Shown here piece after piece: positions 30,965 through 45,100 of a stretch of DNA of 64,000 nt. This stretch comes from Myoxocephalus aenaeus. Lineage: Eukaryota; Chordata; Actinopteri; Perciformes; Cottidae. How positions within the stretch are numbered: the stretch's first letter is position 1; every line of letters starts with the position of its first letter. The notes under the pieces were generated by a model. It had not been told where the DNA came from and searched no databases. It saw only the letters and a program-made list of their open reading frames with translations. The stretch covers positions 4,279,001-4,343,000 of the forward strand of contig JBAMJR010000097.1 in the NCBI GenBank assembly GCA_038501785.1. The letters run 5' to 3'. Both the position numbers and the translations under genes were made by a program.

Positions 30965-33900
30965 CTGATTCCCTGCCACTTGCTGTTTAAAAGAAACATT
31001 TGTTCACAAAATTCTTATTTCTTGGCGTGTTGAGTAATCAGAGAGGCCAAAGACTGCTGGAGGGCGAGCCTCATTGTAATAGTTTAAAAAACAATCACAG
31101 AGTTTACTGATCACATTTTAGTTACATGAATTTGTTCTCTGGTCAGTTTGCTTTGCCGTCTGTCAATGCTAACGTTTTAAATCGGTTTCAGGGTCACATT
31201 TGTTTTTCAGTTCTGCTGAACTGTTCATTGTGTTTACTTGTTCAGCGCATAAGTGTTGAAACTAAATGTCCTATTTATCAGTATCAATATTTGGTCTGCA
31301 ACAACATCTTTTGACCATGATTTGAAGGAGAAATGCGTTACACAACTCATTTTAGAAAGCACAAGTTGTTCTCTTCACTTCAGAAATAACAAAACTAAAA
31401 TTAAGTGCATGTATATTTCATGAAAGTTGTTAAATTGGGAACATTATGACAGACAATTGATAAGAAATGCACTAATGACATTAGTGACACACAACTGTGT
31501 CTGTTTTATAAAAAGCATGATTACATTTTTTGTTAGTTTCATCATAGCTCTCTATGACCATTTCATTCAAAGTTTCCATGACTAAGAGTTATTCCACTGG
31601 AGATAAAGAAAACAGGGAAAACATGCAGACAATAAAATCACAACAACTTAACAGACAAGTTAAGTCCAGTGGCATCGATTACAGTGAACTGGTTTGTGGA
31701 GTGCAAAGCACAGTCATTCACATATTGTCTGAACCAGTTTTATTTAGCCTCTGAGCCCTCATAAAGGATGTATCAACTGAAGAAAGTGGGCCAGAAAAAC
31801 CGCAAGCCATTTGATTTGAACAGTGTGCTTGGCCGGGGTCCGGTCTCCCCCTCCAACACAGGCAACTACTTTGTCAGGCTTGCTGGGGGACACGTTCTCT
31901 GTCAGTCTTCCTGTCCTGGCTTGGCCACTTCTCCAACATGCCTCCAGGGTCAGAGACAGGGGCTCCCACAAGCTCATAAAACTGCAGAGACAAAATTCCC
32001 TTTGTCATTTGTAAAACCTTTCCTCAGGAAAGGCTGAAAAGGATTGCTAGAATAGACTTGTGGGCTCAAATGGCTGCAAGATGATAGAGGGAGAATGGAT
32101 GGACACATACTGAAAACCGCCAACCCATTGGATTTGCATTTTGCAGCGGAGGATTGAGATGCCAAACCGATGGAGAAGTGGCCGTTATTTGGACACTATG
32201 AGATATCGCAAGTATTACAAAAAAAAAAAAGTTTTCGAGGATAATCAAGATAATTCTCAGAGTAAGGGGAAACGTATTATATATCAGAGTTTGAGGAACA
32301 TTTCCTCAAGTGTGAAGAGCTTAAGTGGAGTTTGGAATGTTGGAATGACAACGGCCGAAAAGCTGGGAGGTCTGGGAGGAGGGCGATGAAAGGTCGCCGC
32401 TAATATATAAAATAATCAGTGTCTGCCGGCAGATTTTCATTCATGTGTAACGTGAAACAAAATCTGTTGCAAATCACATGTTGTGAAGTGACGCAATCAA
32501 GATCATCATCCTGGGGAGGAATGAGAGCATCGAGACCAACACTATTTTAATGGCCTTTGTTTTTATGTTTATCTGGTGGGTCGAGTTTTAGTCGCAGCAT
32601 TACTTGACCAGCCATCTGTCCTCCAAGGAGAAAGTCAGTTAGCTGATCCCAGCACTAATGGTTTATGTGAAAAAAAAAAAAGAATACAAAATGAGAGAAC
32701 TCCACCAAGAGCTCGGCTCACACCAGCAGGACATGGGGTTGCCTTTCTTAGTCTTTCCATGGAATAATCAGTTACGTCAGGACACACGCAGAGCTGTACA
32801 TTGCCTGGAGGGAAGTACTGAGGCAGGGAAGAGGGTGAGGAGTTCACCTAAAGTGGGTGGAGCTGAGGTGTCCAATAGGCACCTATCCTAATGATCTGAC
32901 CCAGGAGGACCTGCTTCCTGGATCCGGTGATGCTGCGGTTGGGGGGTGGGCAGGGTAAATGGTGTGGGTCTCTGCGCCATGTGTTAATCTGGAGCTCATG
33001 GTGGCAGGCAACAAGAATATAGGAATCAGTGACTGTTGGCTCACCCTCCGCAGCCCACACTCCCCTATTCTCTGGGCAACCCCTCGTGGACCCATGTGCA
33101 GAGGTTCACACGCGACTGGGCGAAGATGATGAGAGTTATTTGTTTTCAAAGAAGCATGTTTGTGCACTTTATCTGACATTATATCTACCACCTCTGTTGG
33201 GTTGTTACAGAGGTCAAAATGTCATGTTACGCATGTACTTCGAAGAAAAACACATACATACATCTGCACAAGAGTATGATCACACACACACACACACATG
33301 GTAAAGTATTTAGATTTCTATACGTTTAAAGGGTTGGGAGGTTAGCAAGAGTGTGACCACAGACAATTTCCGCCTTCGGGGAAGCCTTATTAAAGACGAG
33401 GCCTAGCTTGAGGGAGTTTATGAGCATGATGGCGAATTAAACCTAAAAAACAATGACCGGCAGCTACACACATGCTGCCTTTTTCACATGCCAAAAGGAG
33501 CTCTATATACAGCATCAGAGCAGATCTACAGCCCTCACAGCACAGTTGCAGCTGACGAGCTGCTGTGGAAAAAACCTGTTTTCCCTTTAGCATAATGGTC
33601 TCTAAATCTAAACGAGTGCTGCGAGTAGAGCCAAAGACAACCGCTGCCCCTTCGAAGGCCGGTGAGTAAAAATACAAATAAAATGCCCCTCACAGAAACT
33701 GCAAATTACAGTGTCTAGCCGCATCTTAAATATTTGATGATTTTTACAAGCAGATAAAAATGCCGCCGGGGTAATTGAGCTCCCTGCCTGGACTTTTATT
33801 AGGGTGACGGCAGCATCTTTGCAATCGTGATGTGAAACAAGCAAGTATTGTGTGCAGTGCCGGGCTTCTGAAGGGGAGAGGGCTTGGTTCTCAATCTACA

Positions 33901-34500
33901 GGGAATGCTGAGCTGTATAAGTGTTTATTACAGTTTGTGTCACAACATTGCAGCAGGAGAAAGATGGTCAGAGTTGGTCATAACTGACCACCCGTACACA
34001 ATAATTAAACTGGGAGTTTTGTGACATCTTAAGGGACAATGCGAAGCTTTTTCAATCAGGTCCCACGAGAAAATGTGTAACTCATAGCACAGAACACGGC
34101 CCTGATCTTAACCGATAGGAGCTGCTTAGCAGTGTTTTGACTCTGACACTAAAGGAGCGGAGGTCAGCAGCTGCTTTCAATCTGCTCTTATCACACTCAG
34201 GCCCCGGCACTCTTCAGCTGGTGCCAGACAGGCAACGCCATAAAGTGCAGTGAGGAGGCAGCCACACGTAGCCGGGATCAGGGTGATGGAGGGGGCGGAG
34301 GTCTGATCTGTCACCAAACGGCATATTCGCCCCTGAACTCCATCTGTTGATGGTCCAATAAAAACTCAGGGTCATGAGAATATGTGAAGTTCACCACACT
34401 CCGAGCGCATCTCTACATTGGTTACAGTCTCTGGTTCTTCTTCTCTAATACAAACACACAAGGGGGGGCGTGGGGGTGCAAAACCCACAATCAACCACAT

Positions 34501-34590
<90 letters not shown>

Positions 34591-37500
34591 ATCCACAAAC
34601 ACCCACAGCCTCCATCTGCAGGCCAACCCTTCATTCCATTCGGATGCTCTCAGACCGCTTTCTTGTCCGAGTCTGTGACTCTCCAATGACTGTTTGGATT
34701 CTGTCTCGATATGCGGAAAATATTTGGCCAAATATTTAAAATATTTATTTTATCTTGCATATTCCTCATAAACCAGACTTCTTGTTTTATGGCGCTATGA
34801 AAGCAACAAAGACGCTAAGTGCGCTACAAAATAAAAAGTGACGAACTCAAAACAAACCACATTAATAGCTCAAGGTGTCTAATCCTGTCAGACGTTTCAG
34901 TTGATGTTGGCCAACGGTGGGCCCAGATGAAGCATAAATACAAACCTAGTCAATCAATCCAGGTGACTGGCTAGGTTTGCACATTTATACATAGGGGAGG
35001 GGAAGAGGTAAGGCTCAGACAATCTTATTCCCTCTCAAAAGGAGAACAGCCGGGATCAGGTTCCACTGTGTGTGTCTGCCAGAGGCACTCCATTAGCCCC
35101 GTTGTCCGGAGGATGAGACCATTATTAGCTGCTGGCCTCACACACTGCCTCCAATGACAGTGCACTCCTCTTTCTAAAGTGCCCCAATCTTAGAGGCCAC
35201 TTTTCCTCTTCTCCCCCATGGCCTCTTGCGCAGGACCTCAAGCACCTGATATCTTTTTGATTCACATTAGCCTCTTTGTGTCTGCATACCAAGCAGATCT
35301 CATTATCTATGCACAGAGGGAGAGCCCTGTAGAGTATGTGGAGTGCTAAGTTGATTTGAGGCTACGCTTTCCTCTATCTTTAACTACATTCTAAACGGTG
35401 AATGGTACAAAAATACGTAGGTCCATAAAAGACATTCAACTTTTTTTGCTCCGGTCTGAAAAACAGTCTAATCTGCCTGTTTTTTCTCAACATAATTGGG
35501 TGTGCTAGTCCTTTAACTGTACGCGGTTTGAGCACTCACCACAGTCTGTGGCGTCTTCTCCCTCGATGCCAGGTTGGCAGCCCATGAAGCACCGGTAGGA
35601 GCCGATGGTGTTTTCACAGCGCCAGGTACCACACACTGTGCTCCCAAAGTCCTTGCACTCATTCTGATCTGTGCATTGCAATAAAGAGAGAGAGACAGAT
35701 GTTGGTTACTAACTAACAAACAGAGGCACAAACGCAACCACATGTGCAATCAGACACTAACAAGGACGCATGCAACCCCCGCACACACGCTCATATTCCC
35801 TCCACTGCTCTTCTGCTTCCAGTGTAATGGCTGTGCAGCAGGAGTCGGCCAGGAGGCCTGTGGTGTGGCTGTCCTCAGTAAACGCAGCAGGCAACAGGAA
35901 TGGCCAAGAACAATATTGTCACAGCAACCAAAGAACTTGTGAAGGAGCTAAAGGGAGACGTTCCAGTGGGAGAAACACCTCCTGCTCACAATGGGGTCAT
36001 TCATTCTTCCCTCAGGGGAGAGGGAGTTCAGGGCTCCAGCCATGTAATCCAGGCACCCCTCACTCCTGAGACCATGGAGGAAAGCCTCTAAGCCAGGATT
36101 GGACACTTTCACTGGAGCCCTGTCCCCACTGCCTATAGATAATCAATCAAAGCCAACTGTGCTTTACTGGGTACGCTTAAGCCCAAATGTAGCGTGACGA
36201 TCAAACTGCTAACGTTGACATGTTGGTTTGCTCAGAGAGTATGAACCTCAGAGGAGAGTTAGGGGTCAACATTCACGATGACACACACAACAGAACATCA
36301 CAAGGGAGTTCTAATTTGTCTTCACAAACCTTCACAGTCCGCCGTGTCAGTGTTGAACTTGAAGCCCGCCTCACACAAGCACATGAAAGAGCCGTCAGTG
36401 TTCAGACACTCGCCCTGGATGCACACATTGTCTTTACTGCATTCATCCACATCTAAGGCAGAGAGAGGGGGAAAGAAAGGCAGATACATTAAGAGAGATC
36501 AGAGAAAGGGTGGGTCTCGGGATTTGTTACATATTGATTATCACTAAATATCCCCATATATCCTCTGTCCACTGGGAACACCACTCCTTTTCATAAGTAT
36601 CACAAAAAGAATGTGTAATCAAGCGCTTGTCTGAGCACAAGAGGCATTGGCCATTTGGAGCACTTAACAGTATACTGGCAAACAGGAAACAATGGAGGAA
36701 ACAAAACATCTACCTCAGCTCTCAGGCTGAGAACATTTCCCTCCGACTCGTTAAAACATAAATAATGAATGTGACATGCTTGATTCGCTGTAGATTGGTG
36801 TATAATTGCGGCATTACAACATAACTTGTAAAGCACTTGGATTTGTCGTAAAAGTTGGGGGGAAAGCTAGAAATTGGGGAAAATTCATCGCTGGGGAAAA
36901 GACTGTCTTCCTTCTCCAACCTTTGATATTCAGATGTATCTTTCAGAGACAAAAAGGCAAATACCCGTTTACAAAGATAGGGAGAAAAAACAAGACAAAA
37001 AATTAACAACAATAGCCCATACTATAAGTAAATACATAAATGTGCTGTGACTCGATAGCGTTGGAGTTAATTTAAGGACTCCTCCTGTATTGAAAGCAAC
37101 CGGTTGACTTGGATTACATTTAGATGTGTTTCAGTCCTTTATTGAATATGTTCTATATTTGCTGAAAGACTGGCCTGGTCAAGGCCAAGCATCATTTTGG
37201 CCCCACCTGACTAAAACCATCTTTCATTCCCATAAACTTACATATCCTCATCCTCCCTTCTCCTCCTCCCGCAGGCTCATGTTAGAGAGGTCTGGCTTTT
37301 ATTGTGTCAGCACTGTACACACAATGGAAGGCTGCAAGAAAATATACGACAACTGCTGATTTATAGGATAATTAGAGCCCAGTATTTGTTGTGGAGGGCA
37401 GCCAAAGTACCTGATGCCGGCTGGACAGTTTGCTCAGTCTGTGTACGATATCTTAGGTACTCCAAGGCCAAAGTCTCAATGAAAGAAGGTCCCTGCTTAA

Positions 37501-39100
37501 GGACTAAACCTAGTCCTCTATTATAAGTCAAACTTGCCCATTAAAGGACCATGCCAGCATCTTGCAGGCACCTGGACCCAAAGATCCCAAACTACAGGAT
37601 ATTTTACTGCCAGACATCCTGCCATTTACTTAACTTCACCTCTTACTGTACTTGCAAGACACACCAGAAATAACACTGATCCAATTCTGACATCCTAGCC
37701 AAAGTTATTTCATGTATTTTGAAAGCAAATGCTCCAGTTTGTTGAAATTAAAATCCTTCCTTAGCTGATGATCAGGCTACATTATCGCTATGACCAGTGG
37801 GTCACCGGGTGCGGCTGGAATAACATCAAACTGATGTCTGAACGGAGAGTGAGCTGAGACAGTGGATGAGGCCACGGCCCATTACACAGAAAGGCTGGAC
37901 TGAGCACCTATGCCAAGTGTCCCAGGCCTGGCGTCAGCACACAGGGCAGTGAGGTGAGGATCCTGTCTGTTACCCTGCCTGCAATCAATGAAGAAACTTG
38001 TGCAAGCTAACAAGGTTACCGTCAAATGACTTGAGTAATATGAGCTAATTATTACATTATTACCAACTGTCTCCAATTTGGACTCTGCCTCACCCAATTA
38101 CCCAAAGCCCATAAAATCATCTGAAAAAGTATTTTCTATTGCTATTACTGCACTTGCAGCAGTGTGTTGCTGTACCTTGGCAGCCAGTCCTTCCATTGAT
38201 GGCGGTGTATCCATTAGGACAGATGCAGATATAGGAGCCCATAGTGTTCAGACAGTCAGCTTCTCCGCAGATTCCCACGACGGTTAAACACTCATTGATA
38301 TCTGTCACAAATATACAATCACAGCTGCGTCAAGATGCCAACATGAGGTAAACCACGAGAAGCAGTTAACCACTAATGGTATATATTATGTGTCAGAATG
38401 TCAGATGACTCAGAGTGTGTGTGTGACTGTGTGTGTGTGTGTGTGTGTACCTCTGCAAGACGTCCCATCCACCATCTCCAGACCAGCGGTGCAGAGGCAG
38501 TTATAGGAACCGATTGTGTTTGTGCACTGGCCTCCCACACAGAGGCCGGGGTCTTCACATTCATTCACATCTGCATTGACACACGCACACACACACACAC
38601 ACATACGCACACATACGCACACATACGCACAGATGTCATCAGTATGACACATTAACACCGGCTGTAAATCCTTGGGTCTCACTTCAAATTTGCCCAAGTT
38701 TCGTCATTTGGATGACGAGCTTCCAGACCACATGTCAGGAAAGTAATGCTGAACCTACAACAGCAAGTAATGACTTATTCTTACTACAGTGGGCCATACT
38801 AGACTGGAACAGATGACTGTAAAAATCATAAATTTTAGTGACCACAATGAACCCCACTGTGACGTACCTTCACAATAGAGCCCGTTGGGAGCCACTGTGA
38901 AGCCTGGGTCACAGGCCAAGCAGGCGAAGGAGCCCTCTGTGTTGGTGCAAACACCCGTGGGGCATACACCTGGTCTCTGGCACTCGTCAATGTCTAAGAT
39001 GCAGAAGAAGAAAAGGTTGGATATAGATTATCATTTGAAGCAATGGAACCTCCACTTTTTGACCATTCGCTGTGTTATCTTTTAAAAATTATGTGTGTGT

Positions 39101-39131
<31 letters not shown>

Positions 39132-42100
39132 GGGGGGGGGCATGTGTGTGTGAATCAGCCCAACATACAGTAAGAAAAGCCCTCTTTATTAGATCGTATT
39201 GACAGTCGTTTATTAAAAAGGGTGGAAAGATAAGTATGCAGGATGGTCATCGAATCCCAAACAGCAAGCTTTTACAGGTGGCGCATAAGTACTGTATCTA
39301 CAAACAGTCACTGGCTCGCTGTCATGTGATCATTGGAAATTCCTTGAGCCATTACAGATTGTATTTCTTACGGAGAAGATAGTGTGGGCCATTGTTAAGT
39401 GATTGAGACGGCTCCATTTTGCCTTTGGGTGAAAAGAGCGAGTTCAACAGGGTGAGCTTGCTGCAGTACGTGGAAGGCAGGGGAGTGGTTGACTTCATTT
39501 CAAATTAAGCCCTTAATATTTTCCATGGCATCAGAGACAGCCATTAAAATCCTATCTGAGGCCGACTTGGACTCAGGCTTGTTTTGTAAAAGGTTTTCCC
39601 AGCGCAAAGACACATATCAGTAGGGGATCTTCCTCTTGGGCTACATCCACGCTTCCATTCAAAAACACACCACAGTATATATGACTAACTGAGGCAATGT
39701 TTGAATCCATTTAAACAGTCATCCCTTTTCTGCTTCCCATGAAGTCATGACAGATAAAAAACTCCCTGGATTTGTCAAAGCAGCCGTTTCACCGCATTGA
39801 TCCCATAAATCATGTCATGACAAATTACTGAGCACTGTAAATATTTTCTGTAATTGTGTCCTGGGTCTAATGCAGTTCTTTTATTACTGTGGTCTACTGT
39901 AACTTTGGTACAATGTTTCCCATAGTGACAGCTCAAAGTAGCAGGTAGGTAAACACAAAGGTAGTTTTACCTTCACAACTGTAACCGTCCTGAGACAGTC
40001 GCAGACCGGCTCCACAGCTCCTGCAGGTGTAGGATCCTGGGGTGTTCAAGCACAGCTGGCCCGGGCACCTGTTTGCCACCAAGCACTCATCCACATCTGG
40101 GCACAAAGACACGTACACATCATAGCACAGATTACCATCTTTGGCTTCAAGTAAGTAAATGCCCGCCAGTTTTCATCAGTTAGATGGATAATCACTGGAG
40201 CTATGAATTACAAATGTCGACACATCCGTCTTTTTAGCTGAGCTATCCACAGATCATTTGCCTGACATCATCTTCTATTTGAGGGCTAGCATCTCATTGT
40301 GTTGAGCAAGGATCAGATTTGCGGTGCCAGAGGCAGAGGGGTCCAGGATCCAGCTATGATGTGATGTCTAGAGGAGTATTTGGGGATTTTGGAGTCAGAT
40401 GATGGTTCTTTGGGGATCAGGCTGTCTCAGGTGTTGTTTAAATACAGCCTCAACCAGTTGGGTAACATGATCAACAGAGTTGGCACATAGACTCCTTTAT
40501 TGGGTAATACGGCAATGTCTGGCAAGTATACAAACATAACATTCCTGCACAAACATAGCCAAAAGCCTCACCATCACAGTGTTGTCCATCGTCAGAGACT
40601 CTAAAACCAGGTTGACAGACGATACATGTGAAGGAACCCTCTGTGTTTGTACATGTTCCCTTCGGGCATGTAGTGGGCAGCGCACACTCATCAATATCTG
40701 CCGTGAAAACAACACAGACTATTAAGACACTCACTGCCGCACAGCCAAGAAAGAAAATACCCACATTCCTAATGAAAGGCAAGAACCACTTACCCACCCA
40801 GTGTTAGTTCTTTCAGGCTGAATTATATACATATGGCGTTATGCAGGAATTCATAAAAGTGGTGTTGAATAGACCAACCTTCACAGAGCTCCCCGTCATA
40901 TGAGACTCCGTACCCTGAAGGGCAGTTCTCACAGGTGTAAGAGCCTTCTGAGTTCAGACATATCCCGTTGGCACAGGTAGACAGGGACTGGCACTCGTCA
41001 ACATCTGGGCAAAATAAATGCACACCAGCACAGACACTGATTACTATAAAGACCGAATAATATGTGAATGGAATTCATTGGCAGAGGGGTTTTAATGGCG
41101 AGGTGACAAACTATCCAGATGTGTTGAGTAAGTCTTTAACAGTTGTAAAAGCACTAATGGTTTTTACTAAATGAGGGAGCACAGCTGGAGATTACCTTCA
41201 CACCTCTGCCGGTCTTGAGACACTCTGTAGCCAGCCTTACATCTGGTACAGGTGTAGGACCCCTCCGTGTTGGCACACACTCCACCAAGACACAGATCCC
41301 CCTGGGCACACTCATTAATATCTGGAAACATGAATAACAAGTTCACCATAACTGGGCAGGCCGATCATCACCATCTACCAGTTTAGGTTAAATCCTTAAA
41401 CAGCCAATTTCATACCTTCACATGTGAGTCCATCAGCTGACGGACCAAACCCAGGCCTGCAGTTCTGGCAAGTGTATGAACCTGCAGCGTTGATGCAAAT
41501 TCCCGCAGGGCACACATTACCAGTTGCGCACTCGTTGACATCTAACAAAAAACAAAACAATTTGCAGACATTATTCTGCTGTCGAGAGAGCCCCACAAGC
41601 TGAGAAGTATGCAGCGATGAGTTACGCCCAACAGCTCCAGATAATCCTTTGCAGACCTTCACAGGCTTTGCTGTCTGAGGTGACTTGGTAACCATGGTTA
41701 CAGGTGCATTTGTGGGCGCCGTCCAAATTGACACAGCGTCCGTGGAGACAAACTCCAGGGAGCCCACACTCATCCACATCTGGAGGGAAGACACAGAGGG
41801 GAGGAAAAAGGGGGGCCTCAGAAAATAAAGACAACCACTAACTCTTTGTAGCCTTTTTTTTTTTATAAACCTTCAATAAACCCGTGAGGCTTCTGTAGTA
41901 GCACTGTGCTGAAGTATTCATAGAGCCGTTATATGGGACGTTATGGATGTCTGACTGACAGTTACCTTGGCAAACATTGTCCGGTGAGAGTTTGGATCCT
42001 TGGAAACAGTTGCACCTATAGGAGCCCTCTGTGTTGACACACCTACCACGACCGCACACTGTTTGGTTCAAGCACTCGTTTACGTCTGAGGAAAGAAGTC

Positions 42101-45100
42101 AGGAAAGGACACAACATATATGAGGAGGAGATTTAAGGTTTCATTGTGCCACAATTACACTGTGTGATTGAAGGGTCAGTTCACCCCAATACAGTGAAGC
42201 TAAATTGAATTTCACCTCTGGTGCTCACAGCATTAAAACATTACATCGAAAACATTCAACAACAACCAGGCGGCAGCCTCAGGGTCTGAAAAGTGAAGCC
42301 TCTGAGGAAGTGTGATTGTGTGGAAGTCTAGGAGGAAATTACCATCCTAAGGGTAATTGGGCCATTGCAGCAGGAAACAACAATAAGATACAGAAGATAC
42401 AAACAAAATAAGGGTTGCATCAGTAAAGAGAAAGCAAGTACCGCATAATATATGTATTAAATGATTGTAAAATAGCAATTATTACATGACATCAGTGCCT
42501 CATTCATGAGGGCCTTCTACTATTTGCAGCAGTAGCTGTCTTTTCCACTTTGTGAGTCAGTCAGGAATTACATTTGTGGGAAAAACTTATGCAGGATTAA
42601 TGTTTTATAGGGGAAGTGTTAACAGTGGCACATTTTCAGCTTCGGTAAAGATGTGGGTAGAGAAAGTCGGACCATTAGAGTGTAAGAGACAGAAAAAGAA
42701 GAGAAAGGAAGGACATGTATCTGTCTACAAAAGGAAGTGGAGAGAGGACATGACAAAGATGCTGAAACAGAGAGCCCACACAGTGAAAACACGGCTCGAG
42801 AGTCACAGACTGGGTTTTGTTTGCCGAGCAGTGGGCACTGCCAGACGTCTGTCAGTATGACCCAATGCTTTGTTTCTGCAATCATCCCACATCTCCCTGG
42901 CCTCCGCGATAAGCACTGACAGGGGAATGGAGGTATTTTCTCTATCACACCAGCAATTAGGCTTATCCACGATTCGGCCAATTGGGCCCAAACCACTACG
43001 CTGATGTCAATTGACTAAAGCAAATACTGGAAACCCAGTGCTCATGTTTTATGTGACTCTCACAGCGCCAGGCGTAAACTCTGGGCTTGTAAGCGCTGCC
43101 TGGGTGGATGTTCGGAGTAAAAATATTTACCTCCAATGTTATCCCTCATTTACAGGGTTCTACCACAACATTAGTGGACTAACAAACATAAATAAACTGA
43201 AGTGGAATTTTCTTTGCAGGAAATGGATTTAAGAGCCCTAAAAACAAACGCATCAGTCGTCAGACTTCCTGAGAAATTGATTAAAAAGAAGAAATAAATT
43301 ACCACTCAAGTTTATTTCCATATTTTCCATCATTCTGTCTTTCAGCTTTTTCACATTTCTGGAATACTCACTCCAGAAGATCAGGCTTCCAAACAAATTA
43401 GTGGGGTGCAAGGTCATAGAGAGGGGATGTGGTAAGTAAAACCAGTCAGGCTCTTATGTAACAGGGCCACGTTCACAACACATAGCAAATGTAGTTTGTT
43501 GGCCATTTGTGTATTCAAATCTAATAATAAAGAGTTTAACAGCGTCTCACAGACACTATGGGTGAGTGAGAGAATGTATTTGCGTGTCGGGACCTCTTCG
43601 TTGTGGGGAGTTGATCCTTTGACCTTCTCATACATCTCCTGTGACTCTCACCTCGCCCAGTGGTAATAAAGCCTCCGTTGGGCGCAACAGTACAGTGGCC
43701 AGAGCTCTCCAACAATAATACGCTGTTTGTTTAAGGCTGTGACCAAGAGAAAATATTTGGACTCTCCCAAATTGAAGTATTCTAAACAATCTTTTTTTGG
43801 AGGCCAGTGATATCAAAGGATCAGCAATAACACAGTGAATGTGTTCAAACAGTATATAGGGATATGCAGAGGCTGCTAGGTGGATGAGTTGAACAAATCT
43901 ATGTGGAAACATAGAATGGAGAGAAAGGATGTAGGGTTGTGTTCGGCCCACACAATATAGCCATCATCGCTGTGGTTTTAGGCTGTCCTATGGGCACAGA
44001 AGTGGTCCACCCAATATTAAGTATTTTGAAGCATAAAATACAATTTCTTTTTAAAAACTGTTTGTGCACATCAACAGTCAGAGTGCCCCTTTGAGCAAAA
44101 AGCCGCAATTCAGTGAAACTAATTCAGCTATTTGGCGAACTGTACCGCATCATGCGCTGTCAGCAAGTCATTAACGGCATGGCCTGTTGCCGTGACGCCT
44201 CGGTTATTTTTGGTGATGCCAACTGGGAGCAGCCGCGTTTGTCTACGTACATGTTCCCTAATACAGGAAGCGTTTACAGTGTAAAAGGGAAACCCAGCTT
44301 CTTTCCATGCAGCGGTCGGAAACCCCCGTAGGAGTTTGGGTCGTGGTGCTGCTGCTATGATCGGATGTGGGGTTGTCTTACCCACACATCGCTCATCGAC
44401 AGGCCTGAACCCCGGGCCGCAGGCCTGGCACTGGAAGGAGCCAATAGTGTTGACGCAGACACCGTTGGGACAGGAGCTGGGATCTCTGCACTCATCTACA
44501 TCTGCTCGGAGGGAGGGTAGGACATATAACAATTTGAATTAGTTGTTACGAAAACAATGTGCACATGCATCGAAATAATATGTACAAACACACAATCCCT
44601 CCGTCACGGACTGAGCAGAGTTTTGTTCCTGGCTTTGACTCGAGGAAAACCGAGCTACACATTAACTCATGGCAGCAAACAAATAGGTCTGGCTAGGATT
44701 ATGCTGTTATATGAACTGAATGTGTGCGTAGGAGCTTGTGCATGCATGTCACCTTCGCATTGGCCTCTCCAAGACTTGGCGTAGCCACTGCTGCATTCAC
44801 AGGTGTAAGATCCTTCTGTGTTGACGCATTTGCCATTCTGGCACTTGTTGGGCATGCTGCACTCATTAATGTCTGCCAGTTTGAATGAAAACCAAGGACA
44901 ACGGAAAAGAAAGTGACTTTTGTGCTCCACAGCATTAATTAGGGCAGGATGCGTTTTAAATTAACAGTGCTGACAGACAAGAACTTGATTGGAAACATTA
45001 TGTCTCCTGCTGTCATTTGGGTTGTGGCTCACCTTGACAGAACTTCCTGTTCTGGGTGATCACCTGGCTGTAGCCGCTGTGGCATTGACAGATATAGGAG

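Larger units (their letters stand above)
30227..35539 (-). other. LTBP2 intron, 5.3 kb
   Basis: Contains a (GA)n array (30918-30962), a (CA)n array (34502-34587) and otherwise unique DNA. No exon was recognised. Small frames here lack EGF or TB signatures. Confidence 0.75.

Noticed and set aside
34384..34739. Frames of His-Thr or Val-Cys repeats
   Set aside because: Translation of the (CA)n microsatellite.
38868..41541. Regularly spaced EGF exons as a CRISPR-like or satellite array
   Set aside because: The repeats are phase-matched coding exons with variable introns and canonical splice sites.
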